Of a DNA stretch of 64,000 nt, positions 23,840 to 38,382 are shown piece after piece. Position 1 is the stretch's first letter. Each line of letters starts with the position of its first letter. The stretch is taken from contig OZ025223.1 in assembly GCA_964019055.1 (NCBI GenBank), positions 1,858,625-1,922,624 of the forward strand. The letters are read 5' to 3'. The position numbers were made by a program, and so were the translations under genes. Below the pieces are notes generated by a model. That model was not told where the DNA came from and did no database searches. It was given only the letters and a program-made list of their open reading frames with translations. Source of the stretch: Anthopleura xanthogrammica (lineage: Eukaryota > Cnidaria > Anthozoa > Actiniaria > Actiniidae).

Positions 23840-24155
23840 CACAGGGAGCCCAATTTAGATAAAAGTAAAAAGTGAAAATAAAATCGGGAAAAAATCGCGT
23901 TTAATTATTTTTTAAATTCCAGGTCAAGATAATGTCCTCTACAATACGAACAAGCAAAAAAATCCGTAAAAAATGAACTAAAACTTTCGCGCGCGCCTTT
24001 GTTTTTCAATGTAATTTCGCTATGGTATCCTACGTGTGGATTTATGTCAATATAATTTAAATTATCTTGACCTGGAATTTAAAAAATTAATTAAACGCGA
24101 TTTTTTTCCGATTTCATTTTCACTTTTTACTTTTATCTAAATTGGGCTCCCTGTG
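23840..24155. mobile_element. Foldback element with CACAGGGAGCCC ends
   Basis: Long terminal inverted repeats of about 100 bp: left CACAGGGAGCCCAATTTAGA, right TCTAAATTGGGCTCCCTGTG. GTTTGCT directly flanks both ends and is a likely target-site duplication. TSD length and TIR suggest a non-autonomous DNA transposon, possibly hAT-like; the superfamily is uncertain. Confidence 0.75.
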
Positions 24156-24679
24156 GTTTGCTCATCTGTACATTATGTCATATTATTCTTCTAGGAATGA
24201 CTGAAAGCCAGCAATACATGATTTTACAATGTTCTGGTGATACATCCCCCACTTCAATGAAGCCCTGTTAGGAGTAAATATATTCCGACAAGCTACATGG
24301 CCTTGGAACAGCGAAACGAGAGACATGAACTAGTAACGAACAACAGCCTACTTGTTGAAAATCTGACAAGCAGCACAAGAGCTTCTGAAATTGCAACAAA
24401 GGCAGTTGTGAAAATCAGACAGATGACATGGGTACCACCCCTAATAGGGCCTGTTCAGTTTTTTCTTATACTGCGAAGCAGCCCTTAGGAAGAGGGTCTG
24501 GGGAGGCCGAGGAGAGATGAAGATGGATTGGGGTAATGATCCAAAGTATACCCCAGTTCCTCATCCTCCTCCAACTAACCAGGCCCCTTCCCAGACAACT
24601 GCTTAATTTTAATAAATTTCAATTCTTTTTACAAATACTTATATATTTTACCTAGCCCTTATAAAACCAACCAAAAAAA

Positions 24680-29375
<4,696 letters not shown>

Positions 29376-29851
29376 TCGTATTCTTCCGAAGCTGTACGAA
29401 TAAACAACGACGATTTTCGAGAATCCTTTGCACGATGTAGAAAGCTTGAACTTTTTACCTGAATTGTGTAAAAATAATAATAAATGCAAAATTATCAAAG
29501 TCTCAAATAAAATTTCAATTGACTTTGCTCTCAAAAATCAACCGCTGAAAATCCAAAAAAAATCAAAAACTTGGTTGAAAACGTTATAAAGTTTTAAGAA
29601 AAAATACATGTCGTGCAGGAATTCATTCCATTCAAAGAATAAAACAGATTAAGATTTTAATGAAAATAACTTAATTTTAGTAAGTTTTTAGTATAAGTGA
29701 AAAGGACAAGTTACTCCGAAGATTTCCGAAGATTTCCGAACACACGTCGATTGCGGCGCGAAAATTCATAATCTCTAATTTCGACAAAGTTCTAATATCG
29801 TGTATAGCGACACCACGCTCGCGACACGTGAAGTATTTGAAGCGTGCAGTC
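29376..29851. promoter_or_regulatory. Shared 5' region of UPRT and spermine synthase
   Basis: 476 bp separate the divergent start codons, so both promoters or 5'UTRs lie here. Includes a short duplication (GAAGATTTCC twice, about 29717-29737) and CpG-containing sequence near the spermine synthase start. No TATA box could be assigned. Confidence 0.45.
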
Positions 29852-32063
29852 ATGTCCGTAACCCAAAGTTTGTTGGATTTTTATGGAACATCTTTAGATT
29901 TCTCTAAAGATGAAGACAGGACGAAGGTATTCGAGGTTCTGAGAAGTTGTAATGTGAAAGGACCGTTGGTAGCTACAGATCTTGGAGATAATCATGGGTA
30001 CATGTTCGTTTTTGTCGGCGTTGATGGAGGGTAAGATATTCAAGATCTTTTAGATTTATCTGGCAAGCTATAGTAAGCTTAATTGCAAGGTTGAATGTTA
30101 GCTTATAGTGATACTTCAGGTGAGTAAGCTTTGTCATGGCATGAGTCAACAAGAGATGGATTAGCTACTGGTAAAACGAGCCAACTTGTGAAGATCAAGC
30201 TTTTGTGAAAATTGCCATATTAACATCAAAATGCTATTGTTAGCAAAGTTAAAGTATCACTATACTCACCTGCTGGGAGCTATGCTATCCTCACTGAAAA
30301 AACTCGACGAAAGTTCAAATGTTTTCTAACCTTTAAGGACTTCAAATACTCCCCTAGTCAGCCCCTGCTGGGTATAGCTTGGCTTTCTCAATGACAAGGG
30401 GGGAGGAGAGGGGAGAATTTAACCCTTGTTTTATTTTCGCCTTTTTTACACAATGGTTAGAAGGTGAAATATTTATAAAAGATATAATAGCCTTTGGTGG
30501 CAATGATGCACTGTTGTGGCACTGTCTTTCATCATTTTGTAGTTCAATGCTTCGATTCTCTGAACTACATGTGAACTCTCTCCCTTGCCGCAAGACTTTT
30601 TCTCCATTTTCTCTAGTTTGTGTGAGTGAGTGACACATGATTCAGCCTTTTTTGGACTGTGATTTGTGAAATTAAAAAAAAAATAGGTCATTGATTCGTG
30701 AATTTCAGTCCCCCCAGTGATGCGTGATCTGCTTAATTCATATTATACCCTAAATCCTTGTATCAAGGTTATTCAGTAATCATATTTTTTGACTTGTGAG
30801 TTCATGAAAAAATTGTCTGTGATTCATGATCGATACCCCCCTCTCCTGTGCCCTCCTGGATGTTTGTGGTCCTCCTTGTCCATTCCCTGACTCATGCTTT
30901 CATTTTCAGGCACTGGACATTGAGAAGCTATTCCAATGGACTTGTATCTCTGGATATTGTACAAATCACCAAAGATGAAAAAACTGAACTTTTATCAAAA
31001 GAGGTGATACAATAATCAATGTGAATTTGGATATTTTCTGGTACTACACATCAATATACCCTACTTTGTCCCTCCCCACCCCTTGGAAATTCCAATCCCC
31101 CTCTGTGGGAGAGGTATGGATATTTTCTAGAACTACACAATATACCCTTCCCAGACCCTCCCCACCCCTTGGAAATTCCAAGAGGAGTGGAACCCTACCC
31201 AATATACCCCCCCTCCCTCCCCAATCGCTTGGAATATCCAGTCATTGTTTTTTAGGTATAAACATTTTGTGTGTAACATTTTTAATGATTTATATTATTA
31301 TATCATTAAAGGAAATAGAAACTCTAAGGATAACTCTTGAGGAAGTGTTTTCATGTAAGCGATCAAGAAGACTTCCAAGGGTCATACGGGATGGACATAT
31401 TGATCCATACTTGGGTACCATGGATGATCGTTTGATGGAGTATGACATTGACAAGTAAGGAATGATGTTGTTGTCATCATCAAGATCATCACAATCATCA
31501 CCGCGATATATTTAACTTCATCACCATCATCGTCACCATCATCATCATAGAGGAGATTTTCCACCCTATCCAGACGGAAGCGCCCTAAGGCTGGAGGAAA
31601 CATGCCAAATGGGAAAAATGATGATGATAATGATGATTCACCATCATTGTCAACATCATCAACATTATCATCACCACCAGCTGATCTGAGAAAAAATATT
31701 AGCCAATGAGAATTGAGAAAATTTGCAAAACTGAGGTGTCATCCTTAAATAGCCCATTGACTTGAAAAATGGTTATTTCTTTATTTTATTTTCCTACTCA
31801 ATAATGAATATCATAGTGATATATTAAAATATCAAAAACCTCCCCTACAAATCTAGATTTATCTCAGATATAAACTTTTATAAGCCAATTTACGCAGGCA
31901 TCATGATACCTCAGTTTTGCAGTGACGTCATTTCTACGTCACTATTTCAGATTAGCTGGAAGTCAAGACATCATTCATCATCACCACTACCTCGATCCAT
32001 CATTGTCACTTCGGATGATCTATGATGAAGTATGACATTGACAAGTAAGGAATGGTGTTGTTG

Positions 32064-32106
<43 letters not shown>

Positions 32107-32107
32107 G

Positions 32108-32140
<33 letters not shown>

Positions 32141-35100
32141 TCCCATCATCATCATCATCATCATCATGACCATCAATGTCATAATCAACATCATCACAAT
32201 CATTTTCAACATTATACTTAATCATTGTCATCATAATCATTGACACCACCATATCATCATCATCATCAACATGACCCAACATGACCATCAATGTCATTTT
32301 TAACCTCATCACAATAATTTCAAACATCTCAATTGGCCTTTTCTGAATTTAAAAAAACAGAATGCATTATGGTCTAGCTTGGGTACAAACAACACCATAT
32401 AAGGTATGGTGAACAAAAGAATCTTTGTACGGAAGCCAGACCACAATGCACCATGTTCGCTATCTCAGAAAAGGTCTATTGTCATCATCATCACCATCAT
32501 TGTCATCATCATGAACATTATCACTCACCAGACATCAACAACATTCATCATCATTATTACCACCACTATCCATCATTGCCAGGCCTAAAAAATAATGGCC
32601 AGTCATCTGACAATGTCTGGCCAGAATTAGAACTGGTCCATTCAAATCTTTGCATTGATGGGTCATTTTGAGACCAGTAATGTTGAGAAAGAATTAAGGT
32701 ATAACTGAGCTTAAACTTATTTGGCTGGTCATGATGACCAGCAACTCGATCTGTTGAAAGTTTGATTGATGGAAGCCAAGATGCTAGACGTCTAGAGTCA
32801 GCTAGGTCATAGAAATATGAAAAATGCTATAATCATGCATAAAGCAGGCCTCAAGTGTACAATGTAAAAACATCGCACTTATAAAATTCCTTTTTCCTTT
32901 AAACAGGGTGGTTGTTGATGAAGATTCTTCTTACCAGAATATCAAGATTTTACACTCCAAAAATTTTGGCAACATTCTTGTGCTGGATAATGATGTCAGT
33001 AAGTGTCATATGTTATACAGCGATAAAGATGACAACCAGTCATCTGACAATGTGTGGCCAGAATTAGAACTTGTCCGGTCAAATATTTGCCTTCCAAGTC
33101 ATTTTGACCAGTAACGTTGAGCCAGAAACGGGGTATGACCAAGCTAAAACTAATTTGGCCGGTCATCATGACTGGCGACTGACCAGCCGTTATTTCAAGC
33201 CCTGCCAGCTGGTCTAAGAAAAACTGTTATCCAATCAGAACGAGAAAATTCTCAAAACTGAGTTGTCATGCTTAGTACCCTGGCTTCTTGAAATTATAAA
33301 TTTCCAGGCCATCAAATGAAAAAAAGTAATGTTGCTTGCATGATAACATTGACGCAATAATTAAGGGGTTTGATATTTTTATTGCAATGTTTTTATTTTT
33401 CACTTGTGCCAGAAAGCAACACATCTCAATTTTGAAGTGATGTCATTTCTACGTCAATATTTCAGATCAGCTGATCTACTTATTCTGCTTTCTTGATTGG
33501 CTCTAATTTTCATTCTCTATCATGATTGGTTATTTATAAAAGCAGTCCGAGTTGGAATGTCCACCCAGTAATAGACCACTTTAGCTTGGGTATAATGTTT
33601 TGCCCATTTCAGACCACGTGTCATTCCCTTGAGTATCATTTCTTTGTTTGGATGCAAATGAAACAAAGAATCCTATTCTCAAAGGAATGACACATGGTCT
33701 GAAATGGGCAAAACTAAACCCAAGCTAAAGAAGTCTATTATGGCAATTCTCAATATTCTGTGAACTTAGACATTTCAAAGACTTGTTGTGAAATTGTTTT
33801 TTGCTGTTGTCAATGAAGAGTTATCAGTCGGTACCTTTCATATTTTTGACTTGCGACCGTGAAAAACCAAATTTCAGCAGAGAACTTGCAACTACTGAGT
33901 TAATTCATAGAATATTGAGACATAGTTTTGTTTTGTTATTTCAAGACTTGGCTGAGAGTGACATATCCTACACAAAAGCCATCACTGGTCAAGGCCAAGA
34001 AGATTACAAAGACAAGGCTGTGTTGATTCTTGGAGGCGGGGATGGTGGAATACTTCATGAACTGCTGAAGCAGAGTCCCAAGCAAATTGTTATGGCAGAA
34101 ATATCTTTTTTATACTCCTCTGTAATTTTTTTGTCTTTTTCTTGTACTGTTGGAGCCCAATAAGTGATTGACACAGTAGAATTCCAGGGCAGAAATAACA
34201 GGGGTTTGAGATATCCAGGATAAAATTGTTACTACCATATTTACTTGATTAAGCACTGCAGCATAAATTTTTAGTCTTTCAATTACAGCACTTATTCACG
34301 GGAAGTACTTATTTGAGGTGGCACTCTTGGATATTTTGCTCTCATATGCGGCACTTAATCAAGGATGGTGGTTAAACAAGTAAATACAGTATTGTTACAC
34401 TGGCACATGTGACCCCAAGTTTGAGATGGCAAAATATCCAGATGCTTAAAATAGGGACTGTTTATTATTTATTAGGGAGGGGATATTTTTCCAATCTGTT
34501 TATTGTAAAAGTGCTGTATGACTTGATTTTTCTAATGACCTCCTTCCCTAATTCCCACTGTCTCCCCTCCCCAGTAAAACGTGAACTGTCCCCAATGGGC
34601 TCCACTGTAATTGCTTCCCCTGCTAGCAGAGGAGGCTGTGTTCTAAATGAGAGTTGATTGATGTTCACTATGAAGTGTTTGTTAACTATCAGTCCTTAAC
34701 AGCTTTGAACATAGATGAAATAGTTGTTAACCATGCTAAAAAACATTTGAGAGGAATCTGTGGGGATTCTCTGGATTCTTTGAAAGGAGATAATTATGAG
34801 GTGAGGTGTAAGTGACTCGGAGACAATCAGTCAGTAAGTCAGTCATTTTTTATGATTGTTGGTCAGTCAGTCATTTCAAAAGTCAGTTGGTCATTTGTTC
34901 CTCCATTTGTTCTGGCAGTCACTTGGTCATTCAGGGGGCTTGTTGGTCAGCCAGTCGGTCAGTTGGTCGGTCGGTTGGTCAGTCCGTCAGTCGGTCAGTT
35001 AGTCAGCCATTCATTCAAACATTCATTTATTGTTAACATTTTTTGACCAGGTTATCATTGGTGACTGTTTAAAAGTTATGAATCAGTACATCAGTGAAGG

Positions 35101-36712
35101 CAAGGTCTTCGATTATGTAATCAATGACTTGACAGCAGTACCCATCACTACTGAACCTCGAGGTAAGCACCAAGTTATGCCATATAAATTATGCCCACTT
35201 CCCAGATATGCTTCGCTTGTCACGTAAAGGTTTCAGTAGGAGACTCTGTGCTAAACTAAATTAATTCTTTTCTCCGGTCACAAATCACTGAGCATCATAC
35301 ACAGAGCCTTCCATTAAAACCTTTTTGCATGGTAAGCAAAGCATCCTGTATCTCGGCAGTTGGCTATTACCGTAGTATAGATTATACACATGCTATAGCT
35401 ATTTTTCCACATGCTTCGGTAGTCCTTACATATTTTGTAACATGCTTCCATTTAGTAACATGTTAGTTATTTTATTGTGTAGCTTGAACAGTTAATTTTT
35501 TCACTCCCCCTGACGATGGGTCAATGACCTGAAAACTTTATATTTTATAGTAATAAAATTTCAACATTGAAGAAACAATAAATTTGAAAGCAAGTAATGC
35601 CATGTTGATTCAATACTTTGCTTCACTGTCCCTGAATTTCAATTTCTTTTCTTTTTTCTTCTAAATAGGCTCACAGTGGGATTTCATGCGGCTCATTCTT
35701 GACCTGTCTATGAAAGTCTTGTCTCCAAAAGGAAAATATTTCACACAGGTTTGTCCTCCTAACTGTACCAGTACACCCCCTTGTTTGACAAAAAACACTG
35801 TCCCCTCCCCCCACAAATGTCTGTCTAATGTTTCCTTGTCACTGATCTGTGTTCGCTCCTAATCCCCCCCCCCCCCTCAGCACCCTGTTTGCCATTCTGT
35901 TGTTTCTATCTTTTTTCTATTATTTTTAAGGGGAGTCAAGGGTGGCATTTTTGCCATGCCCTGATTTAGATCAGCCCAAAGGTTGTTTCAGGGTTCAATC
36001 TGTTATTTAGCCATGCCCTGACTTAGATCAGCCCAAAGGTTGTTTCAGGGTTCAATCTGTGAGTTAGCTGTGCCCTGACTTAGATCAGCCCAGAGGCTGT
36101 TTCAGGGTATACGTATTGAATTTGAATTTTTTTTATTTTCAACACAGGGGAATTCCTTCATCATGGTGGATGCTTTAAAGATGTACGAAGAACAGCTAGG
36201 GAAACTATCATGTCCAGTTGAATTTCGCAAAGAAAATATTCATGTGCCTTCTTACTTAGAACTGTATCCTTTGTAACAGATTACTTTATGAAACGTATAT
36301 ATATTATGCTCTCTGATTGGTTACAGGTTACTAATATATAAGATCTCTTTAGAACATGATTTCTTATTGGTTACAGACAACTTACCTTTAAGAACATGCT
36401 TTCTGATTGGTTCCAAGTTACTGTAAAAATCTCTATAGAACATGCTCTCTGGTTGGTTACAGATTACTATATGAAGCCTCTATAGAACAAACTCTCTTAT
36501 TGGTTACAGACTAACTGTACTTACCTCTATAGAACTTGCTCTCTGATTGGTTACTACATAAAACCTCTATAGAACATGCTCTCTGATTGGTTACAGATTA
36601 CCTCATCATTGTGTGCTGTCTAATTAAAGCTCCAGTATCTTAAATATTTTTTCTTAACGTTTTTTTTTCTAGCTGGGTATTTTATGAAATTTGGAAGAAG
36701 GATCAAGCTTGA
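29852..36712 (+). CDS. SMS: Spermine synthase
   Basis: Transfers an aminopropyl group from decarboxylated S-adenosylmethionine to spermidine, giving spermine and methylthioadenosine in the cytosol. Ten exons: 29852-30030, 30910-31003, 31312-31454, 32907-32998, 33946-34100, 34711-34800, 35051-35162, 35669-35748, 36148-36263 and 36673-36712. They join in phase to 366 aa, the human length. The N-terminal decarboxylase-like domain is residues 1 to about 115. The lid segment [13 protein letters not shown] follows, then [19 protein letters not shown] and the nucleotide-binding loop [11 protein letters not shown] (Asp202). The catalytic [10 protein letters not shown] has Asp277, and the end is PSYLELWVFYEIW. 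Asp202 and Asp277 match the two key human aspartates shifted by one. The introns after 34100 and 36263 have U12-type signals. Introns are filled with microsatellites and foldback elements. Confidence 0.95.
31030..31245. repeat. Tandem repeat (GGGATTGGAATTTCCAAGG family), array 3, inverted
   Basis: Two to three units in spermine synthase intron 2, inverted relative to arrays 1 and 2: CCTTGGAAATTCCAATCCCC, CTGTGGGAGAGGTATGG, ATATTTTCTAGAACTACAC. Confidence 0.85.
31462..32590. repeat. ATC/CAT microsatellite tracts in intron 3 of SMS
   Basis: Long imperfect (ATC)n runs at about 31466-31555, 31615-31680, 32056-32275 and 32477-32580. Near 32030 a stretch repeats the end of exon 3 (TATGATGAAGTATGACATTGACAAGTAAGG), so a piece of exon 3 with its donor appears duplicated inside the intron. 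Confidence 0.75.
32334..32478. mobile_element. Palindromic MITE, TAGACCTTTTCTGAG family
   Basis: Left arm GGCCTTTTCTGAATTT...GCATTATGGTCTAGCTTGGG; right arm CCAGACCACAATGC...CTATCTCAGAAAAGGTCTA. Inserted between ATC tracts in an SMS intron. Confidence 0.75.
32590..33200. repeat. Duplicated GGCCAGAATTAGAACT segments flanking exon 4 of SMS
   Basis: About 32594-32745 and 33033-33190 are diverged copies (CCAGTCATCTGACAATGT, GGCCAGAATTAGAACT, TCATTTTGA then CCAGTAA(T/C)GTTGAG). One copy sits on each side of SMS exon 4 (32907-32998). Both contain inner inverted motifs (TGGCCAG, CTGGTCA). Confidence 0.65.
33572..33737. mobile_element. Palindromic MITE, TTTCAGACCACGTGTCATTC family, best copy
   Basis: 166-bp near-perfect foldback: TAGACCACTTTAGCTTGGG, GCCCATTTCAGACCACGTGT, CATTCCCTTGAG, and the complementary arm ending CCAAGCTAAAGAAGTCTA. 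It lies in intron 4 of SMS. Confidence 0.88.
34101..34710 (+). other. U12-type AT-AC intron of SMS
   Basis: After GCAGAA the intron begins ATATCTTTTT, one base from the U12 AT-AC donor consensus ATATCCTTT. It ends GTCCTTAACAGCTTTGAAC, with a U12-like branch site (TCCTTAAC) about 11 bases before a terminal AC. Splicing here joins Glu221 to Ile222-Asp223 in phase 0 and restores the conserved EID motif. No GT donor nearby gives that protein. Confidence 0.85.
34812..35015. repeat. (GTCA/GGTC)n imperfect microsatellite
   Basis: Runs of CAGTCAGTCATTT and GGTCGGTTGGTCAGTCC just upstream of SMS exon 7. Confidence 0.85.
35935..36115 (+). repeat. 57-bp SINE-tail units, about three copies
   Basis: CAGCCCAAAGGTTGTTTCAG and GCCATGCCCTGACTTAGAT repeat three times in the SMS intron before exon 9. 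No tRNA-like head is visible upstream, so only the tail survives. Confidence 0.75.
36264..36672 (+). other. U12-type GT-AG intron of SMS
   Basis: The donor GTATCCTTTG is a perfect U12 GT-AG donor. The 3' end has TTTCTTAAC, a close U12 branch-site match, about 16 bases before TAG. Joining at 36263/36673 keeps phase 2 and yields the conserved YLELWVFYEIW end. Most of the intron is a tandem repeat. Confidence 0.85.
36285..36605. repeat. Tandem repeat GAACATGCTCTCTGATTGG
   Basis: About six diverged units of roughly 45-65 bp (AGAACATGCTCTCTGATTGG, TTACAGATTACT, CCTCTATAG) fill the last SMS intron. Confidence 0.8.
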
Positions 36713-38382
36713 ATTGGGATTGTTTTCGTGGCATCAGCATTAGGATATTCTCAAAGTACCTTATATATTTTTGAATTAAAGTGTGGTAATTACGTCTAGG
36801 TAATTTATTTATTTAATGTTAACTGGACTCAGAGATTCCATACATAAAAGGTTAATATTTTGTTCCCATAATGATTGAATAGATTTACGTTTTTCACGCG
36901 TAAAAGTTTGTAAGACATGCCGTTTCGACTGCGTATGTGGCAGTCTTTATCAGAATGAAGGAAAAAAGTTTGAAACTGTACTGAGTTTTCGGACGTTGGT
37001 CCTTCATCGGAGTAAAATTATTTTGACTCCCTTTCATTCTACTCCACTCCACTCTCTTTAAGTCTACCCCACTTCACTCCCTTTCATTCTACTCTCCTTT
37101 TTTCCACTCAGTCCCTTTCCATTCCAACTCCACTAGTCTTATATCTGGCGTCCGTTTTAAGCTATGTAGAAATATAATCCAATATGAATTTCAAGTATTT
37201 TTTAATTCTATAAGTAATATTTCTAATGTGATTCAATGCAGCCTAATAAAAAGCAATTTCAGAATTGTAGTTTTAGTCATGCGCAAATGTATTGTTTCCT
37301 TTTCCCTGATGTACTACTTGAATCATTGCCATCATAATACGATGACTGCCAGCGATATACTGCAAGAGCATTCGCGCTGTTACCTAATCCTAATGAGAAC
37401 GTTTCAAAAAAAAGAAATTGCACAAACTGAATTTGTAATCGTCTCTTGTGTAATTCAGTTCGCGGTTTCCGAATTTGGCGATGCTGAAAGAGCTAACCTT
37501 GGCCTATAAACTCATTGATAGCTGCCCTCAAGATTTTACCTCATTGCTGTTCTCAAATTTCTACAAAATCACAAATATCGATATTAGAATCTAGATTAGA
37601 GTTAGATATCAGGTAAAAGGTCATAAATAACGCAGTAAATTGAAGGTTTTTTTAAAGATAATAATAATATAGCATCAACACCCAATACACTATCATGACG
37701 TTAACCACATTTTATCAAAATAAAAATTAAAGAATGAAGCAATGACAACAGGCGGGGGTGACACGGGTCAACCTAAGCTGGTGAAAGTCGTCTGAGCTGT
37801 AGTTTCGCAATAAAATACGTGCAGAGCTGGGATAAGATTTCCTGGGGAAATCTCACGATAGAGACATGCCATATTATGGCGTGACCTTGGTGCGGCGTGT
37901 GGTGGAACGTGGGGACGAAGAGAGGGTCTAGATCATGACACGCGGATCCATTTTCCATACCTTTACAAATAAAACTATTACTTGGGATTAAGTGCACAAA
38001 AAATTACTGAAATTGCATGGATTTTTTGTCTCCAAATCCCATAAAACCACTCAAATTCTTCCTCAAAAATTCCTAAATTACGACTAGATTGTATTTATTA
38101 AAGATTTTTTAGAATGGTCATTTGGGCCTATTTGAATGCATATGAGCAAGCATTATTTGAAAACCATGCCGAACTCGCATTTTGATGTCCAGTAAGATTG
38201 TGTTACATGTCACGTACGTAACGTAAGCTATCAGAGCAGAATTACTAATTAGTAATACGTGACAACAACAACATTTTCGTTAGTGGCTGGTTCTCTTCAG
38301 ACCTAAACACGAATGTACAATGCAGTTATGAAAAAAAGCAGTGAAATTTAGCTAAAAAGATTTCTGATAACAGAATCACACA
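36713..38382. other. Intergenic between SMS and the SLC16 gene
   Basis: No gene recognised. About 37020-37140 has several imperfect CACTCCCTTTCATTCTACTC repeats. The 93-aa frame at 37228-37509 has no family resemblance or splice support. The SLC16 promoter should lie toward the right end. Confidence 0.55.

Larger units (their letters stand above)
22167..24679. other. Convergent 3' flanks of SH3BGRL3-like copy 2 and UPRT
   Basis: No coding exon recognised. The segment contains two foldback elements (22886-23095, 23840-24155). The remaining open frames lack splice context or family resemblance. Confidence 0.6.

Noticed and set aside
29376..29534. N-terminal extension of UPRT with a hydrophobic stretch
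   Set aside because: There is no in-frame ATG upstream of 29375. Starting at 29375 gives exactly the usual length.
34101..34163. GT-AG alternative for the SMS intron (GT near 34120)
   Set aside because: It would add unrelated hydrophobic residues and lose the EID motif; the AT-AC pair fits phase, conservation and branch site.
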